Below, piece after piece: positions 45,600 to 56,849 of a DNA stretch of 64,000 nucleotides; within the stretch, counting starts at the first letter, position 1, and the number at the start of each line of letters is the position of its first letter. The notes beneath the pieces were generated by a model. It had not been told where the DNA came from and made no database searches. It saw nothing but the letters and a program-made list of their open reading frames with translations. Source of the DNA: Nodularia sp. NIES-3585 (GTDB taxonomy: Bacteria > Cyanobacteriota > Cyanobacteriia > Cyanobacteriales > Nostocaceae); the NCBI RefSeq assembly GCF_002218065.1, contig NZ_BDUB01000001.1, positions 1,189,567 to 1,253,566 on the forward strand. The letters run 5' to 3'. Position numbers and translations under genes: made by a program.

Positions 45600-46436
45600 T
45601 TAGACTTTAGCCAATTCCAATTCTAAAATTTTCCGAGCCAGTTGAACGTGTAAATTATGACTGGCTTTATACGCTAAGAAATGAGCTTGCGGAAAAGTTC
45701 CCAATAAACTCAAATCTCCTACTAAATCTAATATTTTATGACGAACTGGTTCATTTTCAAATCTTAGTGGTGGATTTAGCCAACCTTCAGATCCGCAAAC
45801 CAAGGCATTATCTAAGCTACCACCTTTAATTAATCCTGTCTTTTGTAAGTGTTCAATTTGGTGCAGTAACCCAAAAGTACGAGCCGAAGCAATTTCTGCC
45901 GCAAAACTTGAACTCAGTGACCAACTGTGCCATTGGTTACCAATAGCCGATAATTCAAAATCAATTTCGTAACTAAAACGAGTTTTTGATGCAGGGAGGG
46001 CGCAAGCAAAAGCACCATTTTCATGAATCCATATCGGCTGTTTTACAACCAAAGGAACTGGGTTGCTAATTGCTTGTGATACTATGCCAACTTGAGCAAT
46101 ACTCTCAGTCCAAACCCTTGCTGAACCGTCTAATAGTGGGACTTCTGAGCCATCAATTTCAATTCGGGCGTTATCCACACCCATACCCGCAAGCGCCGCC
46201 AATAAATGTTCCACTGTGCGAATGCAGGCTTCACCCTGACCCAATTGAGTTGAGAGCAGAGTTTGATTTACGGCTGCAACTTGGGCGGGAATGATTGGTA
46301 AATCTGGCAAATCTACCCGGACAAAGTAACGACCACTACCTGGTTCTGACGGCAATATCCTGACATGGGTACTCACGCCACTATGCAGTCCCACTCCTGT
46401 TTGGGTGATTGCCGCTGCTATGGTGTGCTGTTGCAT
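45600..46436 (-). CDS. lpxC: UDP-3-O-acyl-N-acetylglucosamine deacetylase
   Basis: 278 residues. Zinc deacetylase for the committed step of lipid A synthesis. Zinc ligands lie in [20 protein letters not shown] and [15 protein letters not shown]; the terminal catalytic His is in [12 protein letters not shown]. Starts [20 protein letters not shown]. Slightly shorter than the E. coli enzyme. Confidence 0.96.
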   Translation of the reverse strand: MQQHTIAAAITQTGVGLHSGVSTHVRILPSEPGSGRYFVRVDLPDLPIIPAQVAAVNQTLLSTQLGQGEACIRTVEHLLAALAGMGVDNARIEIDGSEVPLLDGSARVWTESIAQVGIVSQAISNPVPLVVKQPIWIHENGAFACALPASKTRFSYEIDFELSAIGNQWHSWSLSSSFAAEIASARTFGLLHQIEHLQKTGLIKGGSLDNALVCGSEGWLNPPLRFENEPVRHKILDLVGDLSLLGTFPQAHFLAYKASHNLHVQLARKILELELAKV

Positions 46437-46813
46437 GAGCGAAAAATTAATATATTTTGATTTTTATGATTCATCTCTGTGCAAAATACAATTGCTTCTT
46501 TTCCCTTTATGGAAATAGTATTCAGGCAAATGTCACAATTAGCAAGTACCCAGTACCGCAGGGCGTTCGTCAAACAATTTTAGATTTTAGATTTTAGATT
46601 TTAGATTGACTGCACCCATAAAGGGATGCAGCTTGGGGATTTGGGATTGACGTTAGCGAAGCGTACGCAGCGCAGCGAGTATTTTAGATTTGTTCCACCG
46701 ACCAGGGGTGGGGCTTGTACCAAAAATCATCCCAAATCCAAAATTTAAAATCTAAAATTCGGAGGGTCAAAAGTTAAGTCACAAATGACTAATGACCAAT
46801 GACCAATGACTAG
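46437..46813. repeat. Repeat-filled spacer between lpxC and omp85
   Basis: No gene. It contains four ATTTTAG heptamers (46578-46605), a GTTAGCGAAGCGTACGCAGC-type stretch near 46655-46680, AAAATTTAAAATCTAAAATT (46740-46758) and TGACTAATGACCAATGACCA (46786-46809). This is the densest mix of spacer repeats in the window, and it separates omp85 from the rest of the lpx row. Confidence 0.75.
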
Positions 46814-49078
46814 TTAAAATCTTTCTCCAATGCCAAAATTGATGCGACTATCGCCGTCGTCGTTAATGCCGTAATCAATCCGAATGGGGCCTAGTGGGGA
46901 TTGTACACGCACACCTAGTCCATAGCCGTAGCCACTGCCGTTTTTGTTCAATACCTCGGCAGGTCTAGTTGTAGTTCCTAAATCACTACCAACATCAAAG
47001 AACAGTGCGCCGCTGACTACTGAGAAAACAGGGAAGCGATATTCAACAGATGCTTGTACATAACTGCGTCCACTTGTTAACGCTCCTTCTTCGTAACCCC
47101 GAACCGAGTTACTACCGCCAAGGGTAAAAGCTTCATAGGGAGGCAAATCACCCAGAACTGTACCCCCTTGCAGGTTAAAGGCTAAGGTTTGTGGCCCTGG
47201 GGCGAAGTTAGTAAAACTAACGGGTAAGTATTGGCTATAGTTAGCTCTTAGTCTAGTGAGAAAAATACTTCCTAGTCCTACTGGTACGGATTGATCGACT
47301 CCAAAGCGCAGGAAGGAACCTCTGGTGGGTTGTAAGGGATTATTACGCAGGTCGCGCTGTGCGCCTAGTTGTAATAGCAGCAAATCATCTTCACCTTGTT
47401 CTGAGAAGCTCAGGGGAACTCGTTCTCCTGGTACTCCATCTTGGAACACGGCTCCTTCTGGTCTGATATTACCATCGGCATCACGGGTAGAAACTCGTTG
47501 ATACTGCAATCCGGCTGAAGCAGTCCATTCTGATCTCTCATAAGGGTTGGGAGAGAGAGGACGGTTAAAACTAATACCACCACCTAACCTGAGAACACGG
47601 GGGCGATCGCCATCAGAATCTTCTGGTCTAAATGTCCTGATATCGCCATCTTGTCCATCAAAAATCAATGAAATGGAACTGCGGCGAAATAGATTGGCTG
47701 TATAAGAAGTTCTGTAGGGGTCACCTGCAATCCACGGGTCTGTAAACCGGAGATCAAACAGCAGCTCCCGTTGTCCTACCTGTACTTCTGCTCCCAGATT
47801 TTGGTTTCTTCCCGCCAAGTTTTGCTGCTGATAACTAACAGTACCAAATAGTCCACTAGCAGAACTAAACCCGGCTCCAGCCGCAATCGAACCAGTACTA
47901 CGTTCAGCTACATTCACCACGACATCAACCTTACTAGGATCAGTACCAGGGTCTAGGGAGACATTGACATCTTCAAATAGCCCTAGTCCAAATACCCGCT
48001 GTAGGTCTGTTTGCACTGTATCGCGGTTAAATACGTCTCCTGGCTTTAATTCCAGTTCCCGCGTAATTATATATTCCTGTGTCCGACCCCGAATTGGTTC
48101 TCCCGTCGCGTCTGTTTCCTGACCTTCGCGATCGCGGAACCGAACTTTCAGATTTTCTACTACCCCTTCGGCTACTTGTAGGGTAACAACTCCAGTTTCC
48201 GAGATTTGAGGCGAGCCAATGACGTTTGCTAGTACGTAACCTTGTTCTTGATACTTCTGGGTTAACTGTTTGATACCTTCTTGCAATTCTCGCAAGTTGA
48301 GGATTTGACCATATTGTGGGCTAAAGACTTCATCCACAGTATTAGGAGCCAGCACAGAGGGAACATCAGTTCCGGGATTGGCTTGCACTTCTACTTTGCT
48401 CAACACAGGGTTGGGTTGGACAACAAAGCTCACCCTTACCCCCAAAGGTGTATCTTCTGGCACTGCTTGAACGTTGGCGAAGAAGCCAGTCCCAAAGATA
48501 GCGTTGATATCTTCTTGCAGTTGAGAGCGGGTTGTTGTCCGACCGGGTTGGGTACGAATTACTCTAAAAACTTGGTTCTCCAATTCCGGTGTTAGTTGTC
48601 CTGTTTCCGGTGTCACAACTACTTCTGATACCAGTACGCGAGGTTCCTCAGCTTCTGGGGTGGCGTTGGGAGTATTTAAATTTCCCGGACTGGGAGTAGT
48701 TTCGGGCGTTGGTGACGGTATCGGCTCGTCAACTACTGGAGGTACAATCTCTGGAACAGAATTAGGCTGTTGGGTGAGAAAATTTGCCGTTTTTTCAGAG
48801 TTTGGACTAACTGTCGGCGTTGTCAAGGTGGGGATTATTACGTCTGATTTCGTCTTCTGGGCTGATTTAACTGGGATAACTGTAACAAAAGATGGAACTT
48901 CTGTGGAGTTGGAGTGAAAGTTGAGAGTTTCACTTGCTGGAACCGCTTGATTAATCTCAGGTGTAAAAACTTCTGCTGTCTGTTCTGAACTATTAATGGT
49001 TTGGGCATTTGCACTGGGTGATCCGCCTAATGGCGTTGCCATTGCTACCATTGCTACCCATACGGGAGATAAACGCAT
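46814..49078 (-). CDS. bamA: Outer membrane assembly protein Omp85/BamA
   Basis: 754 residues from ATG 49078, preceded by GAGGAA; the 15 upstream in-frame residues are not signal-peptide-like. A signal peptide (VWVAMVAMATPLGGSPSANA) leads to a Pro/Thr-rich linker of about 130 residues, then three POTRA domains (ELENQVFRVIRTQPGRTTTR, YGQILNLRELQEGIKQLTQK, ELELKPGDVFNRDTVQTDLQ), then the beta-barrel with GGSNSVRGYEEG and a C-terminal Phe. Three POTRAs and the Pro-rich linker are typical of cyanobacterial Omp85. It inserts beta-barrel proteins, a function matching the lipid A genes next door. Confidence 0.95.
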   Translation of the reverse strand: MRLSPVWVAMVAMATPLGGSPSANAQTINSSEQTAEVFTPEINQAVPASETLNFHSNSTEVPSFVTVIPVKSAQKTKSDVIIPTLTTPTVSPNSEKTANFLTQQPNSVPEIVPPVVDEPIPSPTPETTPSPGNLNTPNATPEAEEPRVLVSEVVVTPETGQLTPELENQVFRVIRTQPGRTTTRSQLQEDINAIFGTGFFANVQAVPEDTPLGVRVSFVVQPNPVLSKVEVQANPGTDVPSVLAPNTVDEVFSPQYGQILNLRELQEGIKQLTQKYQEQGYVLANVIGSPQISETGVVTLQVAEGVVENLKVRFRDREGQETDATGEPIRGRTQEYIITRELELKPGDVFNRDTVQTDLQRVFGLGLFEDVNVSLDPGTDPSKVDVVVNVAERSTGSIAAGAGFSSASGLFGTVSYQQQNLAGRNQNLGAEVQVGQRELLFDLRFTDPWIAGDPYRTSYTANLFRRSSISLIFDGQDGDIRTFRPEDSDGDRPRVLRLGGGISFNRPLSPNPYERSEWTASAGLQYQRVSTRDADGNIRPEGAVFQDGVPGERVPLSFSEQGEDDLLLLQLGAQRDLRNNPLQPTRGSFLRFGVDQSVPVGLGSIFLTRLRANYSQYLPVSFTNFAPGPQTLAFNLQGGTVLGDLPPYEAFTLGGSNSVRGYEEGALTSGRSYVQASVEYRFPVFSVVSGALFFDVGSDLGTTTRPAEVLNKNGSGYGYGLGVRVQSPLGPIRIDYGINDDGDSRINFGIGERF

Positions 49079-49245
49079 TGTATTTAAATTCCTCTTCACG
49101 TCCACACACCATTCACTTGGCAATCATGCTCTTATGCAACAGCTTATCAGGTCAAAATAAAGTAGTTTACTATTGCATCTTTACTCTATAAGTCACAAGG
49201 CATCAGTCAAAAACCATTTGCTCCTACCTTTCGGTTTTGACAAAT

Positions 49246-49983
49246 TCAAGTTTTACTTTCTACTGCTTGTAGCACTCGTTGTAAAACTTCCTGGTAAGCA
49301 TTCTCTACATTTCCCAAATCACGCCGGAAGCGGTCTTTATCCATTACCCGAAGGTTAGGATCAGCTTCAGTTGTGTTCCACAAACGACAAGTATCAGGGC
49401 TAATTTCATCCGCCAAGAGTATTTGCTGTTGTGAATCTAAACCAAATTCTAGTTTGAAGTCTACTAGGGTAATGCCGCACTTTTGCCAAAAGTCTCTGAG
49501 AAACTCGTTGACTTGCAATGCTAGATTGTTAATTACATCTACTTGTTCCGGTGTTGCCAGTTCTAGCAGAAATAGGCGATCGCGTGTTAACAGTGGATCT
49601 CCCAATTGGTCGTTTTTGTAATAAAACTCTACCAACGGCTGTTTCAGCACTGTACCTACCGATAATCCTGTTTGCTGAGAAAGACTACCAGCAGCAATGT
49701 TTCGCACCACTACTTCTAATGGCAAAATCTTTACAGCCTTAACTCGCATTTGATGCGGATTTGGACTGTCAATATAGTGAGTTTTTATACCATAAAGTTC
49801 TAGCTGCTGAAATAGCTGGCTAGAAATGGTACAGTTTATTTTTCCCTTGTTGATAATACTGCCACGTTTCTGGGCATTAAAAGCAGTGGCATCGTCTTTA
49901 AAATCAGCCAACAAGACTTCTGGATCGTCCGTTGCATAGAGGATTTTAGCTTTGCCTTCGTATAACTTGGAATAAACAGACAT
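49246..49983 (-). CDS. purC: SAICAR synthetase (purine biosynthesis)
   Basis: 245 residues. Joins aspartate to CAIR using ATP. Motifs: LYEGKAKILYATDDPEVLLA, KRGSIINKGKINCTISSQLF, LPLEVVVRNIAAGSLSQQTG, LVDFKLEFGLDSQQQILLAD and EISPDTCRLW. Normal length. Upstream of omp85 on the same strand with a 167-base spacer. Confidence 0.97.
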   Translation of the reverse strand: MSVYSKLYEGKAKILYATDDPEVLLADFKDDATAFNAQKRGSIINKGKINCTISSQLFQQLELYGIKTHYIDSPNPHQMRVKAVKILPLEVVVRNIAAGSLSQQTGLSVGTVLKQPLVEFYYKNDQLGDPLLTRDRLFLLELATPEQVDVINNLALQVNEFLRDFWQKCGITLVDFKLEFGLDSQQQILLADEISPDTCRLWNTTEADPNLRVMDKDRFRRDLGNVENAYQEVLQRVLQAVESKT

Positions 49984-50097
49984 GATGTGAGGTAGATTTT
50001 TAGGCAGTGGGCAGCTTTCGCCCTTTCAGGCTTAACTATTTTATCTTTAGTTATTCAATATCCGCTATTGCTGGTGATTTTACTATCCTTAAAAATC

Positions 50098-50358
50098 ATG
50101 AATAAAGATGATTATCTCTATCCTCGTGGACGCTATTATGGTCATGTAAAACCTGAAAATTTGGTTTTTAATGCCAATTTGCAGGAATTTGCTCAACGTA
50201 TTAGTTACATCTGTAATTTAGAAACAGGTGGCAAGTTAACCTCAGAGCAAGCTTACGAACAAATCAAGGTTTTGTGGAAACAGTTGAAAAAAACGAAAAA
50301 ACAACTGCAAATTGGCGAAAGTCCTTTTCAAAGTGATGGTGAAGAAACTACAAGCTAA
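50098..50358 (+). CDS. DUF7219-type small protein
   Basis: 86 residues from ATG 50098; the upstream in-frame residues are hydrophobic noise. Starts MNKDDYLYPRGRYYGHVKPE and continues NANLQEFAQRISYICNLETG, then a basic helix VLWKQLKKTKKQLQIGE. Soluble, no known function. It resembles a family of small cyanobacterial proteins; the family name is given with moderate confidence. Monocistronic, ended by a clear terminator. Confidence 0.75.
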   Translation: MNKDDYLYPRGRYYGHVKPENLVFNANLQEFAQRISYICNLETGGKLTSEQAYEQIKVLWKQLKKTKKQLQIGESPFQSDGEETTS

Positions 50359-50400
50359 AAGACGAAAAACAAATGCAAGTCTTGATCACAATCAATACCC

Positions 50401-50437
50401 AGACACCATCCCCAGACGTTGGAGGTGGTGTCTTTTG
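50401..50437 (+). terminator. Intrinsic terminator after the DUF7219-type gene
   Basis: AGACACCA (50401-50408) pairs with TGGTGTCT (50426-50433), followed by TTTT. A standard Rho-independent form 42 bases after the stop. Confidence 0.75.
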
Positions 50438-50516
50438 GTAATTATCAACGCGTTTTAGCTAGATGTTAAAAAGTTAGTTGGGGATGGAAGATGCTTTTTA
50501 GACTTTAATAGCCGAT

Positions 50517-51653
50517 TCAGGCTGCTGTTGTCAGTTGTTGGGAAAATATCACCTTTTGATAGTAATCTTGCAACTGACAAGTAGCAGCTGACCAGCCCCA
50601 ATTTTCTGCTTCCCTACGAGCGTTTTGACGGATAACCTCTCGTTCTTGTTTGTGTTCCAGGAGGTTAACAGTTGCATGAATGGCATCTTGAATATCGGCT
50701 GTGGGATCAAAAAGATAGCCGTTTACACCGTCTGTGACAATATCAGGAATTCCCCCAGAACGGGCTGCTACGACTGGACAGCCAGCAGCCATTGCTTCTA
50801 GTAGAACTAAGCCTAGTGTTTCTGTCCGAGAAGGAAAAATAAAGGCATCAGCGCTAGCAAAGGCAGAACCTAATTCTTGTCCTGTAAGATACCCGACAAA
50901 ATGAGTAGGAGTATCTGCAAAATGTTTTTCCAATTCTTGACGGTGGGGACCATCACCCACTAATGCCAATCGGGCATGGGGAATTGCCTCTAAAATGGGC
51001 TTGATCCGCTCAATTTCTTTTTCTGCGGAAAGACGACCGACATACAGCAGTAAGGGACTGTCTGGGTGATTTTGGGATAGACGCGATCGCATTTCCAAAC
51101 TAGCTAAATCAGGATGGAAAAATTCTGTATCCACACCCCTCTGCCAAACTTTCACTCGTTCAATACCGTGTCCTGAGAGTTCTTCCATCATGACTGTGGA
51201 GGTGCAAAGATTCAAAGCGGCTTGATTATGAGCGCCTTTGAGCAATTCCCACAGAAAACCTTCTAGCATTCCCAAACCGTAATGCTGGAGATATTGAGGT
51301 AAATGAGTATGGTAAGATGCAACTAACGGTATTTTAAGCATCTTGCTATAAAAAATCCCAGCCAATCCTAAAACAGCTGGATTCACTACATGAATAATAT
51401 CTGGCTGAAATTCTTCTAAAGCATAACCAATGGCAGGACGGGGTAAGGCCATTTTTAACTCTGGATACAATGGCAGAGGAAAGCCAGTCACGCCGTAAAC
51501 TTTGGCTCCTTTGTGTTCAGTAATCCCGCCATCAGGGGCAAAGACTAGTACTTGGTCACCATTGCGTTGTAGATGGTCAACAGTATGGCGCAGGCGCGTT
51601 ACTATGCCGTCAATCTTGGGCAGAAATGTTTCAGTAAATAGCGCGATTCTCAT
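50517..51653 (-). CDS. sqdX: Sulfoquinovosyltransferase SqdX
   Basis: 378 residues. GT4 enzyme that moves sulfoquinovose from UDP-sulfoquinovose to diacylglycerol, giving sulfolipid SQDG of thylakoids. It has MRIALFTETFLPKIDGIVTR at the start, ASYHTHLPQYLQHYGLG in the middle, and the donor-site FPSRTETLGLVLLEAMAAGC (E-x7-E). Lying 224 bases downstream of sqdB confirms the assignment against other GT4 members. Confidence 0.93.
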   Translation of the reverse strand: MRIALFTETFLPKIDGIVTRLRHTVDHLQRNGDQVLVFAPDGGITEHKGAKVYGVTGFPLPLYPELKMALPRPAIGYALEEFQPDIIHVVNPAVLGLAGIFYSKMLKIPLVASYHTHLPQYLQHYGLGMLEGFLWELLKGAHNQAALNLCTSTVMMEELSGHGIERVKVWQRGVDTEFFHPDLASLEMRSRLSQNHPDSPLLLYVGRLSAEKEIERIKPILEAIPHARLALVGDGPHRQELEKHFADTPTHFVGYLTGQELGSAFASADAFIFPSRTETLGLVLLEAMAAGCPVVAARSGGIPDIVTDGVNGYLFDPTADIQDAIHATVNLLEHKQEREVIRQNARREAENWGWSAATCQLQDYYQKVIFSQQLTTAA

Positions 51654-51701
51654 AACAAACTATACAAGCAGATAATCCCAGTTCTTTTGCATTGCAGTCA
51701 A

Positions 51702-53390
<1,689 letters not shown>

Positions 53391-53500
53391 TTGGTGATTT
53401 TTGTTTGTGAAACCACGAAGATAAAGATGATGGCGGGGTTAATTAACAGATAAAGAGGAATAAAAATTTTGGCTATGCTTCCTCATTTTTGGCGGAAATC

Positions 53501-54025
53501 CTACTCCTGAATCCGGTACTGGTAGGCAATGTAGTAAAACAAATGATAGTAATCTGAAAATTCTTCATTCTGGCTGCGCCCCTGCCAGAAATATTGGACT
53601 TCATCTTTAGTTAGACTCAATGACATTGAGGTTATTTGCTGGTTAACTTCCACAAGTAGCACTCCAGAGACACCTTGATCTGTTTTAAAGTTGGGGTTAT
53701 GCGTTGCTTTACTATTTGGTGCTATTGATTCAGGTATCTGATAACCAGCCCATGCCCGAATTTCTACATAATTATTTCTTGGTGATACCAAAAGAATTCC
53801 ATCATTATTTGCTTTAGCTGGCAAGGTATTCCAATTACTGGGATATGGAAATTCAAAACCATAACGAGAATTAGTATAAGTATTCCATGTAACTTTAGGA
53901 GCAAGGAAACTGCTACCTGTACAACTCCACAGACTCAATAACAAGGCAGTCTTGCCGCTAATGCTGATAATTTTAGTATAAATTCGCTGCTTTAAACTAC
54001 AGGTTTTTACTGTAGTGGTAGACAT
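53501..54025 (-). CDS. PsbP-like lipoprotein
   Basis: 174 residues. A basic N-terminus, hydrophobic stretch and LLLSLWSCTGSS give a lipobox-like Cys near residue 35. The mature part starts with WNTYTNSRYGFEFPYPSNWN, the entry strand seen in PsbP-type folds, and continues GILLVSPRNNYVEIRAWAG. Probably lumen- or periplasm-facing. PsbP-like proteins bind photosystem II or assist other complexes; no specific role can be claimed here. Confidence 0.6.
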   Translation of the reverse strand: MSTTTVKTCSLKQRIYTKIISISGKTALLLSLWSCTGSSFLAPKVTWNTYTNSRYGFEFPYPSNWNTLPAKANNDGILLVSPRNNYVEIRAWAGYQIPESIAPNSKATHNPNFKTDQGVSGVLLVEVNQQITSMSLSLTKDEVQYFWQGRSQNEEFSDYYHLFYYIAYQYRIQE

Positions 54026-54291
54026 AATTATATTTTTTCTTAAGTCATTTATGTTTCAAATTTACCAGATAACCCGATTTATATCAATAAATTGCCGAAT
54101 TTTTAACACGGATTAGTTGCATAAACCAAAATAGGTAAATGTTTTATAAATGACTCAGTTCAATAACTATGTCATTGCTAATTGTAAAGGAATGTAACAA
54201 AATTGATGTCAAAACGCTTTAATGTCTTGACACCTCACAAAATAACCGATAACGTAATATACATACCCGGGTAAGGCCGTCAAAGAGTTAT

Positions 54292-54636
54292 ATGCAAACT
54301 AAGCAAAAGGTTACTTTATATCTGTCGCCAGAACTTCACAAAAAACTGAAGATTCGTTCAGCTATTGATTCAGAACCGATGTCAGAGCTTGCCGAACGCG
54401 CCCTAGTCTTCTACCTAGCTAATTCAGAACTAGTTGAGGAAGTCGAAGCTTCTGCCTATGGACGAACGCACAAAATTTACTCCTGTCCAGAATGTGAGAG
54501 TTCATTAGTCTTACGTGATGGAGAATTGATTGCCATGAGCAGTCAAGCAGGAATAATCCCAGAGCATCTAACCATTGACGAGATGGAAAAAGGTGAAACT
54601 CATCCCAAGGGTGAGGAAGAATTGGTTCCTTGCTAG
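54292..54636 (+). CDS. Ribbon-helix-helix protein with zinc-ribbon-like tail
   Basis: 114 residues. The N-terminus KVTLYLSPELHKKLKIRSAI and SEPMSELAERALVFYL is a ribbon-helix-helix (CopG-like) DNA-binding domain. The tail has YSCPECESSLVLRDGE, one CxxC pair, and a Cys at the end. It lies 90 bases upstream of ycf46 on the same strand, so it may regulate that unit or itself. The family is not named with certainty. Confidence 0.75.
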   Translation: MQTKQKVTLYLSPELHKKLKIRSAIDSEPMSELAERALVFYLANSELVEEVEASAYGRTHKIYSCPECESSLVLRDGELIAMSSQAGIIPEHLTIDEMEKGETHPKGEEELVPC

Positions 54637-54726
54637 GTAAGAATGATGAATGAACAATTCATGATTCGGTTGCCACAACCAACAAACGATGTCTTTACTG
54701 TATAAGGTCTCAAGCAGGTCGATTGT

Positions 54727-56238
54727 ATGAAAGAAGAGCTCAATATCTTAATTCAAGCTCAATATCCTCTAATCTACCTTGTGACCTCCGAGGAAGAACG
54801 GGCGGAACAGGCAATTTCCACAATCGCCCAATTATTAAAGCCCCAACGCCGCGTATACGTCTGGACAGTAACTCACGGCATCGTGGAATATGGGCAGCCC
54901 CGGAACGTCACCCAACACAATACTGTTTCGCCAGAGGCTGCTATTGAGTGGATCATCCGGCAGAAAGAACCTGGTATATTTATTCTTAAAGATTTACATC
55001 CGTTTATTGATGCGCCTGCGACAACAAGATCCTTACGTGATGCGATCGCTAGCTTCAAGGGAATGCAGAAAAACATCATTTTGATGTCACCCATGCAGCA
55101 AGTTCCCATTGAACTAGAAAAAGAAGTTGTCGTTCTTGACTTCAAATTGCCAGATATGGCGGAGTTAAACAAAGTATTAACTTACCATTTAGATCAAAAT
55201 CGAGGCAGACGGCTGACCACCGAGGCGCGAGAAAAGCTTCTCAGAGCCGCTTTAGGTTTAACTAAAGATGAATCTGAAAAAGTATACCGTAAAGCACAGG
55301 TAACAACTGGACGCTTAACGGAAGATGAAGTAGATATAGTTCTATCTGAGAAAAAGCAACTCATTCGGCGTAATGGTATTTTAGAATACATCGAAGAAGA
55401 TGCAACCATTGATGCTGTCGGTGGCTTAGAAGAACTGAAAAGGTGGCTGAAACAGCGCTCTAATGCCTTTACAGAAAGGGCGAGAGAGTATGGTTTGCCT
55501 CAACCCAAAGGAATGTTAATTCTTGGTGTTCCAGGTTGTGGTAAGTCACTAATTGCCAAGACTACCTCCCGACTGTGGGGTTTGCCATTACTACGCCTAG
55601 ATATGGGGCGAGTATATGACGGCTCAATGGTGGGACGAAGTGAAGCCAATCTACGTAACGCCCTAAAAACAGCAGAATCCATCTCTCCAGCGATTCTGTT
55701 CATAGACGAATTAGATAAATCCTTTGCAGGTAGCTCTGGTTCATCTGATTCCGATGGTGGTACATCAAGTAGAATCTTTGGTTCTTTCCTAACTTGGATG
55801 CAAGACAAGAAATCTCCCGTATTTGTAATGGCAACCGCGAACCGAGTGGAACGCTTGCCTGGAGAGTTCTTGAGGAAAGGACGCTTTGACGAAATTTTCT
55901 TTGTGGATCTGCCCACAGCCGAAGAAAGGCAGGATATCTATAATATCCACCTCACCAAACGTCGTGAAGACATTTCTCGATTCGACCTTGAGCAATTAGC
56001 CAAGATGTCTGACGGCTTCTCTGGGGCAGAAATTGAACAAGCACTTGTGGCGGCAATGTATGAAGCCTTCGCCCAAGACCGCGAGTTCACCCAATTAGAT
56101 ATTATTGCTGCACTCAAAGCAACTCTGCCGTTGTCACGTACCATGCAAGAACAGGTAACAGCCCTGAGAGATTGGGCCAGACAGCGAGCCAGACCCGCCG
56201 CAGCCTCCGTCGCTGAATATCAGCGCATGGAGTTTTAA
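54727..56238 (+). CDS. ycf46: AAA ATPase Ycf46
   Basis: 503 residues. N-terminal degenerate ATPase-like half (LIYLVTSEEERAEQAISTIA), then a canonical AAA module: Walker A GVPGCGKSLIAK, Walker B AILFIDELDKSF, sensor 1 MATANRVERLPGEFLRKGRF with the Arg fingers, and DGFSGAEIEQALVAAMYEAF. Ycf46 is conserved in cyanobacteria and red-lineage plastids and has been linked to inorganic carbon use in Synechocystis. It sits between an RHH gene and ycf35. Confidence 0.93.
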   Translation: MKEELNILIQAQYPLIYLVTSEEERAEQAISTIAQLLKPQRRVYVWTVTHGIVEYGQPRNVTQHNTVSPEAAIEWIIRQKEPGIFILKDLHPFIDAPATTRSLRDAIASFKGMQKNIILMSPMQQVPIELEKEVVVLDFKLPDMAELNKVLTYHLDQNRGRRLTTEAREKLLRAALGLTKDESEKVYRKAQVTTGRLTEDEVDIVLSEKKQLIRRNGILEYIEEDATIDAVGGLEELKRWLKQRSNAFTERAREYGLPQPKGMLILGVPGCGKSLIAKTTSRLWGLPLLRLDMGRVYDGSMVGRSEANLRNALKTAESISPAILFIDELDKSFAGSSGSSDSDGGTSSRIFGSFLTWMQDKKSPVFVMATANRVERLPGEFLRKGRFDEIFFVDLPTAEERQDIYNIHLTKRREDISRFDLEQLAKMSDGFSGAEIEQALVAAMYEAFAQDREFTQLDIIAALKATLPLSRTMQEQVTALRDWARQRARPAAASVAEYQRMEF

Positions 56239-56379
56239 AAGCTTTCCCCTGCTAATACCAGGGGCAAAGGCTAGCCCCCAAAGCTAGCAGTTAAGAGAAA
56301 AAGCCGCATTTCCATCAGCGCGGCTTCCCGAAAAAAAACCGTTGTCTTTTTCTCACTCTTCTCACTGGAGGAAACCCAA
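56239..56379 (+). promoter_or_regulatory. Structured leader between ycf46 and ycf35
   Basis: Two stems: CCCCTG/CAGGGG around 56246-56264 and AAGCCGC/GCGGCTT around 56300-56328, the second followed by a run of A. A strong ribosome site, GGAGG, lies about nine bases before the ycf35 ATG. The first stem may end or process the ycf46 message; read leftward, the second stem plus T-run would be a terminator. Confidence 0.45.
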
Positions 56380-56730
56380 ATGTCTCATTTTAGCACACTG
56401 CGTACCAAAATCACCGATGCTGAGATCCTCAAGTCTTCTTTGCGCGACTTAGGTATTAGCGTGAAGACTGAAGCGGATGTTCGTGGTTACAATGGTCAGC
56501 GCGTTCGTTCCGACATCGTAGCTGTTTTGGAAGGTGAATATGATCTAGGTTGGTCTCGCAATAGCGATGGTTCCTTTGACCTCATCGCTGACCTGTGGGG
56601 CGTTGCTAAGAAGCACAATCAAACCGAGTTGATCAACTCCATCAACCAAAAGTATGCTGTTAACAAAACCTTGTCTGAAGTAAAACAGCGCGGTCTGCAA
56701 AACGCCAATGTCAAGTTGGTATTGCAATAG
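56380..56730 (+). CDS. ycf35: Ycf35 (DUF1257)
   Basis: 116 residues. MSHFSTLRTKITDAEILKSS, YDLGWSRNSDGSFDLIADLW and the C-terminal QRGLQNANVKLVLQ identify the Ycf35/DUF1257 family, plastid-conserved and of unknown function. Soluble. The combination of strong ribosome site and terminator suggests good expression. Confidence 0.93.
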   Translation: MSHFSTLRTKITDAEILKSSLRDLGISVKTEADVRGYNGQRVRSDIVAVLEGEYDLGWSRNSDGSFDLIADLWGVAKKHNQTELINSINQKYAVNKTLSEVKQRGLQNANVKLVLQ

Positions 56731-56759
56731 AATTTTCTCAGCGCGTTCCCAAAGCTGAA

Positions 56760-56809
56760 CGGGTTAACCACTTCATTAGCGGTTAGCCCGCTTTTTTTTT
56801 CTTTTTTTT
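56760..56809 (+). terminator. Intrinsic terminator after ycf35
   Basis: CGGGTTAACC (56760-56769) pairs with GGTTAGCCCG (56781-56790) with one G-T pair, followed by a long T-run interrupted by one C. The clearest Rho-independent terminator in the window. Confidence 0.88.
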
Positions 56810-56849
56810 AGGAGGGTGAGGGTGTTTTTTGTGCCAAAGTAGTTAGAAC

